Source: Chryseobacterium shigense
Lineage (GTDB): Bacteria > Bacteroidota > Bacteroidia > Flavobacteriales > Weeksellaceae
DNA length: 64,000 nucleotides
Direction: 5' to 3'
Assembly (NCBI RefSeq): GCF_014207845.1
Contig: NZ_JACHLC010000003.1
Coordinates: 310,001-374,000, forward strand
Shown piece after piece: positions 43,061-50,740 of the stretch; position 1 is the stretch's first letter; each line of letters starts with the position of its first letter. Below the pieces are notes generated by a model. The model did no database searches. It saw nothing but the letters and a program-made list of their open reading frames with translations, and was not told the DNA's origin. The position numbers and the translations under genes were made by a program.

Positions 43061-44324
43061 TTGAAGATTCTTTTAAAAGTTTAAATCCAATACTGCAATT
43101 TAAGCAATTTTTTTCTTCACACGAGGTTTTATGATGATAAATAAGGCTCTGACTTTCCAGTGCATCTTTAACCTTCAGCCCCAGCTTTTTCCATCCCGAT
43201 ATTACTGAGTTTTTTTCTGCCGTTTTGTTCCTGTATAATTCCAGTATTTTATCTGTAATTTCTTCATTATGATATTTGTGGTAAGTATACTTTAGCGGAA
43301 GTACGGTATTGAGGATCACCAGTTCAATAAAATCTTTGCTTACTATTTTAGGCTGGAATCTTGAAAATGTTCCGAATGTAAAATGAAGATCCCAGTATTC
43401 CGAAGCTTTTACCGGTGCAAAAATTTCATACAGTTCATCCATATGATCCGCTTTGATGATCTTTGAAAACAGATTCTGATGCCTATAGTACAGATCTGCC
43501 AGCTGAGAAAGGCGTATCGTAGGAAAATTCTGGGGCCGCAGTCTTAAAAACTTGGGATGCAACGTCAGATCCGGAATGCTGAATTTCTTTCTGATGAATT
43601 CAAATTCCCTTTTCCACATCCTCATTTTTCCGTCTTTCGGATCGTCAAGCCACCCTGAAATCCCAAACAGAAGAGCTTCCAGCTGAGATTCATTCTGCCG
43701 GATTTTATTAATAATGCTGAAATCTACAGACTCTGCAATCTGTGTGAAAATATGGGCATTAACTTTTAATCCGAAAGAATAAGCCAGGCTGTGAAAGAGA
43801 ACTGCTTCAAAATTATTCTTGTATTTTTCCAGGCTTTTTTCCAGTTCCTGAGATTTTTTATCAAGCTTTTTAAGAATATTAGCCTCGTGAAAATTCGGTG
43901 GTATTTTAGAACAATCAAAAATGTTTTCGCAGGGAATAAACCGGGTTCCGTTAACAAGCTTTTCATATTTCCAGAGAATGTTTTGGTCAATATGATCTTT
44001 CAGCTGTAGGGTAGGAACATTTTTAATGATGAGATCTTCAATTTCAGTATCATTCTGATAAACAACATGAAGGATAATATTTTGGTAATTTGGATCCTTG
44101 GAGTGGTTATGGAAAATCCAGTCGGAAGAGCGAATATGCAGTTCAATATTTCCGGCAATAACAAGACCTTTTGTTTTGATTTTCGCATCGAGAAAATCCG
44201 GCCCTGCATTGGTATTCCATTTTCCAAAGGTAATGATCTCAACAGGATTCCCTTCAATATCCTTGAAGTCGAAATGTTTGAAAACCTTATAGTTCCAAAT
44301 ATATTGAAGCAGTTTTTCCGTCAT
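43053..44324 (-). CDS. DUF2851 family protein
   Basis: A 423-residue cytoplasmic protein of the DUF2851 family, recognised by EKLLQYIWNYKVF, EIITFGKWNTNAGPDFLDAKI and ELHIRSSDWIFHNHSKDPNYQNIILHVVY. The C-terminal 30 residues hold a His/Cys cluster, YHHKTSCEEKNCLNCSIG, that could bind zinc. Function is unknown. It shares eight bp with PspC, so translation of the two is coupled. The N-terminal region has a PD-(D/E)XK-like look (GPDFLDAKI; IELHIRSSDW), but I cannot confirm a nuclease. Confidence 0.85.
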   Translation of the reverse strand: MTEKLLQYIWNYKVFKHFDFKDIEGNPVEIITFGKWNTNAGPDFLDAKIKTKGLVIAGNIELHIRSSDWIFHNHSKDPNYQNIILHVVYQNDTEIEDLIIKNVPTLQLKDHIDQNILWKYEKLVNGTRFIPCENIFDCSKIPPNFHEANILKKLDKKSQELEKSLEKYKNNFEAVLFHSLAYSFGLKVNAHIFTQIAESVDFSIINKIRQNESQLEALLFGISGWLDDPKDGKMRMWKREFEFIRKKFSIPDLTLHPKFLRLRPQNFPTIRLSQLADLYYRHQNLFSKIIKADHMDELYEIFAPVKASEYWDLHFTFGTFSRFQPKIVSKDFIELVILNTVLPLKYTYHKYHNEEITDKILELYRNKTAEKNSVISGWKKLGLKVKDALESQSLIYHHKTSCEEKNCLNCSIGFKLLKESSNA

Positions 44325-44453
44325 GGTGTGACGATAAATATAAAGGAAATATCAGATTTTTACTGACTGCTTTTTAAAATTTTCTGTACCCGTTCTATAT
44401 ATTTTTTGTTTTGTAGGAAAATGTTCCTTTAATACTCTTTATTGAGAATATTA

Positions 44454-44780
44454 TCAAGTATTTTTCTTCCATTTCGCAACCGTATTCCTGCTTATCCTGA
44501 AGTGCCTTGCTAACTGACTGTTGCTTAAACTGTTTTTACTTTGATAATTTAATATTTCATGAATTGCCTCAGTATCATAAGATTTATGAGCCTGATTTTT
44601 AACTGCTGATTCCTTTCCAAATATAATTTCATTAAGATGAACAACATCTAAAGACGTAAGCTGCTCTTTTTGCAGGATAACTGTACAGCGTTCCGCCTTT
44701 TCGGGGTATTTCTTTTTTAAAATATCGATATAAATTTTTTTATAGTCCGGAGTACCTATTTTGTGTATTTGTTTCTCCAT
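44454..44780 (-). CDS. Helix-turn-helix protein, transposase OrfA-like, second of a pair
   Basis: A 108-residue protein with an acidic/basic N-terminus that I cannot name and a C-terminal helix-turn-helix (about 75-105: LSNSQLARHFRISRNTVAKWKK). This HTH resembles the DNA-binding part of IS3-like OrfA or of Fis-type activators. No transposase catalytic domain, inverted repeats or target duplication are present here, so it is not an active element as seen. It overlaps the upstream HTH gene by 25 nt, which argues that the two are expressed together and may work as partners. Similar small paired genes are common in Chryseobacterium-like genomes, from memory. Confidence 0.7.
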   Translation of the reverse strand: MEKQIHKIGTPDYKKIYIDILKKKYPEKAERCTVILQKEQLTSLDVVHLNEIIFGKESAVKNQAHKSYDTEAIHEILNYQSKNSLSNSQLARHFRISRNTVAKWKKNT

Positions 44781-45172
44781 TTATGCAGCGTGTTTTTTGG
44801 AATTCTGTAATCTTCAATAATCTGTGCAGTTGTTTTTTCGCCGGATTCCAGCTGTTCCAGCACAAATTCTATTATTTCTTTCGTATAAATATTCTTGAAG
44901 CCTTTTTTCTTCACTTTATTTTCTTCAGCGTAACCACTGTTGATGGGAGGTGAATAAAGGATCAGATGCTGACTGTAGATTCTGAAAAGATCATAATCTA
45001 AAAACTTACTCCACTGCAAAAGTTTTTCAGAATCCATGCTGTGAGCATTGTAAATGTTAATTAGTTCATTTTCAGGTATTTTGAAATGGGTGGAAATGTC
45101 ATTCGGATTTATTTTATTTTCATCAATCAAGAGCTTGATTACTGAGCCTATTCTGAGATTTTTGTAATTCAT
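44756..45172 (-). CDS. Dual helix-turn-helix protein (XRE-like plus OrfA-like), first of a pair
   Basis: A 138-residue protein. The N-terminal 65 residues resemble an XRE-type HTH (IGSVIKLLIDENKINPNDI, FKIPENELINIYNAHSMDSE). The C-terminal part (about 95-138) is a second HTH of OrfA type: EIIEFVLEQLESGEKTTAQI then YRIPKNTLHKWRNKY. Two HTHs in one short protein with no effector domain suggest a small DNA-binding regulator. It overlaps the next gene by 25 nt. On the minus strand it is preceded by a strong leader hairpin ending 12 nt before the ATG, a tandem 19-bp repeat and a possible small membrane-protein gene. No function is known to me. Confidence 0.72.
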   Translation of the reverse strand: MNYKNLRIGSVIKLLIDENKINPNDISTHFKIPENELINIYNAHSMDSEKLLQWSKFLDYDLFRIYSQHLILYSPPINSGYAEENKVKKKGFKNIYTKEIIEFVLEQLESGEKTTAQIIEDYRIPKNTLHKWRNKYTK

Positions 45173-45184
45173 GGTGGTTTAAAA

Positions 45185-45217
45185 TGAAAGGTGGTGTGTA
45201 AAACGCATCACCTTTCA
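45185..45217 (-). promoter_or_regulatory. Leader hairpin before the HTH pair
   Basis: A 14-bp stem with two G-U pairs: 45185-45198 with 45204-45217, loop TAAAA. On the minus strand it ends 12 nt before the start codon of the HTH gene, and a TTTT tract precedes that gene's ATG. It may be an attenuator, an RNA-binding site or a weak terminator for RNA arriving from the upstream gap. Confidence 0.7.
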
Positions 45218-45319
45218 AAATTTATAGTGGTTAGTAGTGGTGCTTCCTTGTCTTTAACCTTAGACTATTTTAATTGTGTTTTTTTAGGCACCGGATTGAA
45301 GATTGTATATTGTTTTCTG

Positions 45320-45376
45320 CTGAAAAAATTAGATCAGGCTTTATCTCATGAAAGCATCTGAAAAAATAATATCAGG
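45320..45376. repeat. Tandem 19-bp direct repeat upstream of the HTH pair
   Basis: Units at 45320-45338 and 45358-45376 match at 17 of 19 positions and have the CTGA...TCAG symmetry at their ends, with a 38-bp period. Candidate operator for the HTH proteins or for the small membrane gene. Confidence 0.6.
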
Positions 45377-45392
45377 AATTTGTTGTAGAAAA

Positions 45393-45527
45393 TTATTTAA
45401 AACAAAAAATTAGCACAAAGAACAAAAGCAGGAGAAGCAGATAAATTATGATCTTAAAACGCTCCAGAAGCTTCAGTAATTTATAGCTCCGGATATTTTT
45501 CTTCAATTCATTATCTGTGTAGTTCAT
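45393..45527 (-). CDS. Small membrane protein of 44 residues, function unknown
   Basis: A short open reading frame absent from usual length cut-offs. ATG at 45527 to TAA at 45393. The predicted product starts with a charged amphipathic segment (MNYTDNELKKNIRSYKLLKL) and ends with one strongly hydrophobic helix rich in Leu, Phe and Ile (about 26-42), then CFK. This is a plausible single-pass small membrane protein. It lies between the HTH pair and the TPR-LuxR gene. It has no clear -7 box or ribosome site; coding potential is judged only by its membrane-protein pattern. It may act in signalling with the HTH pair or be a chance open frame. Confidence 0.45.
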   Translation of the reverse strand: MNYTDNELKKNIRSYKLLKLLERFKIIIYLLLLLLFFVLIFCFK

Positions 45528-45809
45528 AAGGTTTTATCTTTGATTGGGAAGATTCTTCTGTCTATGTTTTTATAGTCTTTTTTAAGTTTGGGCTCTGATT
45601 ATTTTAAATTTTATCTTTCACGAAAATTATTTTTTTTATGTATTCCCATGCGGAGTACATTTTTTTTATTTTTTTCATAGTTGTAGGTTTTTATTTGTTA
45701 AATGAATATATGAGATGAAAATATTATCCTCATGGTACAAATATGTTATACTAAATTTTATAAAATAAGAATTATAGGAAACAATTTATTTACAAGCCGG
45801 AAACAGGGT

Positions 45810-45828
45810 ATGTACAAATTATGTACAT
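45810..45828. promoter_or_regulatory. Perfect dyad ATGTACA-AATTA-TGTACAT
   Basis: Seven-base arms around five bases, about 90-110 bp upstream of the -7 box of the TPR/LuxR-like gene. Other TGTACA or GTACAAAT words lie on either side, suggesting multiple binding sites for a dimeric regulator. Confidence 0.6.
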
Positions 45829-45921
45829 CGGGTATTAATTATTTGGTTGTTAGTGTATTATGCAGAAAATGCAGTTCTGTTATAAAACATGATTTTTATT
45901 CATTTATAAAAAGCGCAGGTA

Positions 45922-45929
45922 TATATTTG
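45922..45929 (+). promoter_or_regulatory. -7 promoter element of the TPR/LuxR-like regulator
   Basis: TATATTTG matches TAnnTTTG exactly, and its last two bases overlap a TGTACA motif. No -33 TTG is seen at the usual place, which fits a promoter that needs an activator. Confidence 0.5.
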
Positions 45930-45981
45930 TACACTACTTATAAAAAAACACATTGTAACTGTTAACTTAATTGTATTGGGG

Positions 45982-47655
45982 GTGATTAAAAAAAATATTT
46001 TAATTTTTGTTTTTACTTGTATCAGTCATCTATGCTTTTCACAAAGTGATTTAGATAAAAACCAACAGCTGATATATACCTATTTATTCAGTAATGAACT
46101 GGTAAAAGCAAAAGATCTTATCTATTCAGACTGTCTGGCTTCAAAAGATGATTCCAGGAAAGTAATAGGATACGTTTACCTTTCCTATTATTATTCGAAG
46201 ATTAAAGATAAGCGTAAAAGAGCTGAGGCACTAAACGAGGCCAAGATTCTTGCCGGGAAAACAGGAAATCCTTTAGACGGTGCTTATGTCAATTTTGGCT
46301 ATGCCGGATATTTTATGGACTTAAATGATGATGAACTGTTTTTAAATTTCTTCAATAAAAGCTTCGATACTTTCAGTAAATCACCGGATGGGTATTTTAT
46401 GCTCACTTTGCTGTATTTCCTGAAACAGATGTATAACGGCAGTTTTTCAGATTATAGTAAAACACGCGATTATGCACTGAAGACAAAGAATCCGGTTTTG
46501 ATAAGCTGGGCACTGAGCCGGCTTGGAAATTCATATTTAGAAGAATTTCATCATACTGAAAATAAAAAGAATATTGATTCTGCAATACTTAATTATAACA
46601 AATCCTATCAATACGCAAAACTCATAAAAGAGCCTGCAGCAAGGGAAAAATCATTCATGGTGTATTATATCAATTATTCATATACCCTGAATATTGCAAC
46701 TCCGGCCCAGTATGAAAAAGCAATGAAATTAAATAATCTCGGTGAAGCACTTATAGATCATAATCCAAAGCTGTGGAAGTACAGAACCGATGTCTATAAT
46801 AATAAAGGTTTTACTTATGAAGGAATGAAGGATTATAAAAAAGCAGAAGAATATTACTTAAAAGCCTACAAATATTATGATCCCAACAATTATTATAAAG
46901 TAACCGATAAAATTGAAGTTTTTGAAAACCTGTCCAACATCTATCAAAAACTAAATGATTATAAAAAAGCACTGTTTTTTGAAAAAGAAATAAAGAATAT
47001 CATCAAAGAAGACAGTAAGAGAAAATTGAGCGGTAATGTAGGTATTATGAAGTCTTTCTATAATGTGGAACAAAAAAACCAGCAGATAACAGAACTGAGA
47101 AAAAGACAGTTGCTTTACATTGTCATTATTCTTCTTATCATTGTTGCAGGTGTTTCTCTTTATTATACTTTCAATAACAAATATGAACTGAACATAAAAA
47201 ATATAGCCCTCCTTGAAGCAGAGCAGAAAATTCTGATGATTCAGCAGGAAAGATTAAAAAAACACGCATTGGCTATATCGCTTAGGCTGGACTATAAAAA
47301 TAATTTTATCAAGGGGCTTAAGTCGAAAATGACTGACAAAACCGAGATCAGCATGGATAAAATCTGGAAAGAAGATCTGCTGAATGAAAATGATTTTAAT
47401 GAAATTCAGAATATTGTAGAAAAAGTTCATCCCGATTTTTTTAAATCTCTGGCAAGCAAATCCACCGCGAAACTATCCAATCTTGACATGAAATATGCCG
47501 CTTATATTTACATGAATATGGATAACCAGCAGATTGCCAATATCCTTAAAGCAGACCCCAATACGGTAAGAGTGGCCAAATACCGGTTAAAACAGAAAAT
47601 GGGACTGAGCAAGAATGACGATCTGCGCAGCTTTATCCAGAATATGGATTTATAG
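45982..47655 (+). CDS. TPR-repeat membrane protein with C-terminal LuxR-like HTH
   Basis: A regulator-like protein of about 557 residues. A signal-like start (IKKNILIFVFTCISHLCFSQ), a large TPR region (about 60-360; ALNEAKILAGKTGNP, MKDYKKAEEYYLKAYKYYDP), a transmembrane segment (LLYIVIILLIIVAGVSLYYTF, about 375-397), a coiled-coil (about 400-430), and a C-terminal LuxR/GerE-like HTH with NMDNQQIANILKADPNTVRVAKYRLKQKM. This design is a membrane-spanning one-component regulator: periplasmic TPR sensor, cytoplasmic HTH. ATG is absent; GTG 45982 or TTG 45976 may be the start. Many copies of this type occur in Chryseobacterium relatives, from memory. Its targets are unknown; the neighbouring HTH pair is a candidate. 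Confidence 0.8.
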   Translation: MIKKNILIFVFTCISHLCFSQSDLDKNQQLIYTYLFSNELVKAKDLIYSDCLASKDDSRKVIGYVYLSYYYSKIKDKRKRAEALNEAKILAGKTGNPLDGAYVNFGYAGYFMDLNDDELFLNFFNKSFDTFSKSPDGYFMLTLLYFLKQMYNGSFSDYSKTRDYALKTKNPVLISWALSRLGNSYLEEFHHTENKKNIDSAILNYNKSYQYAKLIKEPAAREKSFMVYYINYSYTLNIATPAQYEKAMKLNNLGEALIDHNPKLWKYRTDVYNNKGFTYEGMKDYKKAEEYYLKAYKYYDPNNYYKVTDKIEVFENLSNIYQKLNDYKKALFFEKEIKNIIKEDSKRKLSGNVGIMKSFYNVEQKNQQITELRKRQLLYIVIILLIIVAGVSLYYTFNNKYELNIKNIALLEAEQKILMIQQERLKKHALAISLRLDYKNNFIKGLKSKMTDKTEISMDKIWKEDLLNENDFNEIQNIVEKVHPDFFKSLASKSTAKLSNLDMKYAAYIYMNMDNQQIANILKADPNTVRVAKYRLKQKMGLSKNDDLRSFIQNMDL

Positions 47656-47685
47656 TTTCTATATTTTACTCTCCAACTAAAAAAT

Positions 47686-47714
47686 AAAACCTTCCCTATG
47701 ATCAGGAAGGTTTT
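47686..47714 (+). terminator. Bidirectional terminator after the TPR/LuxR-like gene and bshA
   Basis: AAAACCTTCC (47686-47695) pairs with GGAAGGTTTT (47705-47714), followed by TT. It separates the two convergent transcripts. Confidence 0.9.
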
Positions 47715-47744
47715 TTATGCTTATGAATTATTGAAATAATAGTT

Positions 47745-48893
47745 CTATACTTTCGTCAGCTCTTTCTTGAAATTTTCAATAGTCGTTCTGTACATTTCCT
47801 CATAAATGGGAAGGATATTTTTCAAATCAAATTTTATAGCCTGATCTTTGGCATTCTGTTTCATTTTGGTCAAAAGATCCTCATTGCTCAGTAACTTTAT
47901 AGTATAATTGCTCATGGCTTCCACATTTCCGATTTCAGCTAAGAATCCGGTTTCTCCCTGGATATTCACCTCAGGAATTCCACCTGCGTTGGAGCTGATT
48001 ACAGGGGTATAAGCCGCCATAGCCTCAAGAGCCGCCAAACCGAAACTTTCCTGTTCAGAAGGCAGTAAAAATACATCAGACAATTGCAGGATCTTATATA
48101 AGTCATTCACCTTTCCTAAAAGACGGATTTTTGAAATAAGCTCAGGGTTTTCTTCCAGGAATTGATTAACCTTTTCCATATCCGGCCCTTCGCCGATGAT
48201 AATCAGCTTTGATTTTACCTTTTTTTCTACATTTTTAAAGATCTGAAGAACTTCATCCACCCGTTTTACAGGACGAAGATTGGATACGTGAATCAGGATT
48301 TTTTCATCCGGATTGGCAAACTGTGTTCTCTGGCATTCTGTACAGTCATCAAATTCAGAATTATCAATAAAATTGGTAATAACCTGTATTTCCTTTTTGA
48401 TATTGAAAAACTGAAGGGTATCTTTTTTCAGGCTTTCGGAAACCGAAGTAATGGCATCTGACTGATTGATAGAGAATTCTACGGCATGTTTATAGCTTGG
48501 ATGCTGTCCTACAAGAGTAATATCTGTTCCGTGCAGCGTAGTTACCAGTGGAATGTCATTATTATCATCCTTCAGCATCTGTTTAGCCGTAAACGCAGCG
48601 TAGGCATATGGAATGGCATAATGAGCATGCAGCAGATCCAGTTTATAAAGATTTACAACGCGGTAGATCATCGAACTTAATGCAATATCATAAGGCTGAT
48701 ACTGGAAAAGCGGATAAGTCTGTACATTCACTCTGTGAAAGAAAATGTTGGGGTTTGTAATGTCTAATCTTGCGGGAAGCGCGGAACTTATAAAGTGAAC
48801 CTCATAGCCTTTATTGGCCAGGGACATTCCCAGTTCTGTTGCTACGATTCCGCTTCCGCCATATGTTGGATAGCAAAGTATGCCTATTTTCAT
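47745..48893 (-). CDS. bshA: N-acetyl-alpha-D-glucosaminyl L-malate synthase BshA
   Basis: A 382-residue GT4 glycosyltransferase that makes the first intermediate of bacillithiol, GlcNAc-malate. Diagnostic features are MKIGILCYPTYGGSGIVATELG at the start, TTLHGTDITLVG, the nucleotide-sugar site region (VIHVSNLRPVKRVDEVL as IHVSNLRPVKRV) and ESFGLAALEAMA with NAGGIPEV. The start is set at 48893; a longer upstream frame would overlap the GH3 gene. Bacillithiol genes in this phylum are typically scattered, which fits. It begins four nt after the stop of the GH3/NagZ-type gene, so the two are cotranscribed. Confidence 0.92.
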   Translation of the reverse strand: MKIGILCYPTYGGSGIVATELGMSLANKGYEVHFISSALPARLDITNPNIFFHRVNVQTYPLFQYQPYDIALSSMIYRVVNLYKLDLLHAHYAIPYAYAAFTAKQMLKDDNNDIPLVTTLHGTDITLVGQHPSYKHAVEFSINQSDAITSVSESLKKDTLQFFNIKKEIQVITNFIDNSEFDDCTECQRTQFANPDEKILIHVSNLRPVKRVDEVLQIFKNVEKKVKSKLIIIGEGPDMEKVNQFLEENPELISKIRLLGKVNDLYKILQLSDVFLLPSEQESFGLAALEAMAAYTPVISSNAGGIPEVNIQGETGFLAEIGNVEAMSNYTIKLLSNEDLLTKMKQNAKDQAIKFDLKNILPIYEEMYRTTIENFKKELTKV

Positions 48894-48897
48894 TAGA

Positions 48898-50625
48898 TTA
48901 TTGTTGTTTTGATGTTGTAGAAACTGTGGTATTCGAAGCAGAAAGTGGAGTACTGTCGATTCCCATTCCTGCCTTAAGCTGATCATTAACCAGAACAGGC
49001 AATCTGCCCCATATTTTTGTTTTTCCGTTCAAGGCATTGGCTGTGGCAGTCATTGAATCATCATTGTTTTCATAAGATACCAGAACTGTAGATATCTTTG
49101 AAATATCAATATCCTTCAAAGCGTATGCACTTCCGAAAACATTTAAAATTACTTTCTGGTTTCTGGCAAGATCGGCAAGGACTTTTTTAGATTCTGCTGA
49201 AATTTTATAAGATTTGTAAGCCGTTGAATTATCCTTGTGCAATCCTACGATTACCGTAGAACCCACAGGAATTGTATTAATTTCGCTTGCTTTTTTAATT
49301 GTTATATTAGAGCCCAGCTGGTTGGCGAAAGTCTGGTAAGGAGCTTCTTCCAGCGGGACATAATATATCTGCTTTCCAGCAATTGGGAGCAACTTTTGAT
49401 CATCTTTTAACAGCGTCAGCGCATTGGTATAGAGGTTCTGTACCAAAGTTTTGTGAGAATTATTATTCAGATCGCTGGTGATGTTTTCAGGATTTTTCGG
49501 AGTGTATTGATCAAGGCCGAGGAAATATTTCGTGAGTAAAATTTTCTTTACGCTTTCTTCAACTCTTGACTGAGGCACTTCGCCTTTATCAATGGCCTTC
49601 TGGATTAATTTTTTCCCTTCCGAAACTCCCTGCGAGAAGAGCATAATATCATTTCCTGCTTTAAAAGCAAGGGCATCCAGTTCGCCCGGTTTATATTTGT
49701 TGGCTACGGCACCCATATTCAGAGCATCTGTAATGATTAAACCTTTATAACCAAATTTATCTTTTAACAGTCCTGTAACAATATTCTTTGAAACGGAAGC
49801 CGGAATTCCTTTTCCCGATTCAAGGCTTGGAACATACAGGTGAGCTACCATCACGCCACCGATTCCCTTATCCATTAAAGCTTTAAAAGGCGCCAGTTCA
49901 ACAGTATTTAATCTTTCCAGATTATGTGAAACCATAGGAAGATCCAAATGTGAATCCGTACTGGTATCACCATGCCCAGGAAAGTGCTTGATTGCAGCAA
50001 GAATAGTATTGTCCTGAAGCCCGTTGGAATAAGATAGAGCAGAGCTGATTACATTATTCACTTCCGAACCGAAACTTCTGTTTCCGATAATAGGATTGCC
50101 AGGATTGGTATTTACATCAACAACCGGTGCGAAATCCCAGTTGATCCCCATTCTATGACAGTCTTCCGCTATTTTGGCGGACATCTGGTAAATGAGACTT
50201 TTATCCTGTATCGCTCCGAGGGTCATTGCCCATGGAAATTTGTAAGCAGTGGCAATTCTTTGAAACAGTCCCCATTCCGCATCCATCCCGATCATCATCG
50301 GAACTTTTGATTTCTGCTGAAATTCATTCACCAGGTTAATTTCCCTGGCAGCATCATCCTGCATCAATATCAACCCTCCGATCTTATCATTAACGACAAT
50401 GTTTCTTACCTGGTTGATATAATCTTCACCTTTGTTGGTATAAAGCGCTACAATAAACAGCTGCCCAAGCTTTTCATCCTGAGAAAGAGATCTGTAGGTT
50501 TTATCTACCCAGCGATTCGCTTTTTTCAGGTCTTCTTTAGAAATATTTTTGGGCTGGTACTGAGCTTTGGCTGTAAAGCTTATGAATGAAAAAACAAAGA
50601 GGGAAGTATATAACAATTTCTTCAT
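48898..50625 (-). CDS. GH3 beta-N-acetylhexosaminidase (NagZ-type), exported
   Basis: A 575-residue GH3 protein with a signal peptide (MKKLLYTSLFVFSFISFTAKA, cleaved near AQYQ). It has the NagZ signature KHFPGHGDTSTDSHLDLP, in which the Asp-His pair performs acid/base catalysis, and the nucleophile-region ITDALNMGAV. The C-terminal 200 residues form a GH3_C-type domain, which simple cytoplasmic NagZ lacks. It likely removes N-acetylglucosamine from peptidoglycan fragments in the periplasm. bshA follows with a 4-nt gap. A good promoter lies at 50643-50674. Confidence 0.9.
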   Translation of the reverse strand: MKKLLYTSLFVFSFISFTAKAQYQPKNISKEDLKKANRWVDKTYRSLSQDEKLGQLFIVALYTNKGEDYINQVRNIVVNDKIGGLILMQDDAAREINLVNEFQQKSKVPMMIGMDAEWGLFQRIATAYKFPWAMTLGAIQDKSLIYQMSAKIAEDCHRMGINWDFAPVVDVNTNPGNPIIGNRSFGSEVNNVISSALSYSNGLQDNTILAAIKHFPGHGDTSTDSHLDLPMVSHNLERLNTVELAPFKALMDKGIGGVMVAHLYVPSLESGKGIPASVSKNIVTGLLKDKFGYKGLIITDALNMGAVANKYKPGELDALAFKAGNDIMLFSQGVSEGKKLIQKAIDKGEVPQSRVEESVKKILLTKYFLGLDQYTPKNPENITSDLNNNSHKTLVQNLYTNALTLLKDDQKLLPIAGKQIYYVPLEEAPYQTFANQLGSNITIKKASEINTIPVGSTVIVGLHKDNSTAYKSYKISAESKKVLADLARNQKVILNVFGSAYALKDIDISKISTVLVSYENNDDSMTATANALNGKTKIWGRLPVLVNDQLKAGMGIDSTPLSASNTTVSTTSKQQ

Positions 50626-50642
50626 GATCTATTGAATAAGAA

Positions 50643-50674
50643 CAAAAATACAACTAAAAAAATGAGGAAAACAA
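50643..50674 (-). promoter_or_regulatory. Promoter of the NagZ-bshA operon
   Basis: On the minus strand, TTG (50672-50674) followed after 21 nt by TATTTTTG (50643-50650), 17 nt before the start codon. Confidence 0.75.
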
Positions 50675-50740
50675 TGTTTTTGTAATTTTTGGTATATGAT
50701 TTGAATACGCTTTATAAATAATAACTAAACTTTTCAAAAA

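Larger units (their letters stand above)
45528..45975. other. A/T-rich intergenic region with TGTACA motifs
   Basis: No convincing gene is seen. The region holds GTACAAATATGT (45735-45746), a perfect dyad ATGTACA-N5-TGTACAT (45810-45828) and a further TGTACA (45928-45933) that overlaps the -7 box at 45922-45929. A possible 77-codon plus-strand frame at 45732-45965 lacks protein-like character. Confidence 0.6.

Noticed and set aside
44454..45172. Insertion sequence made up by the HTH pair
   Set aside because: No DDE catalytic domain, no terminal inverted repeats and no target-site duplication found in the flanks by eye.
45732..45965. 77-codon plus-strand frame before the TPR/LuxR-like gene
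   Set aside because: Covers the promoter and TGTACA sites; composition is not protein-like and there is no recognised domain.
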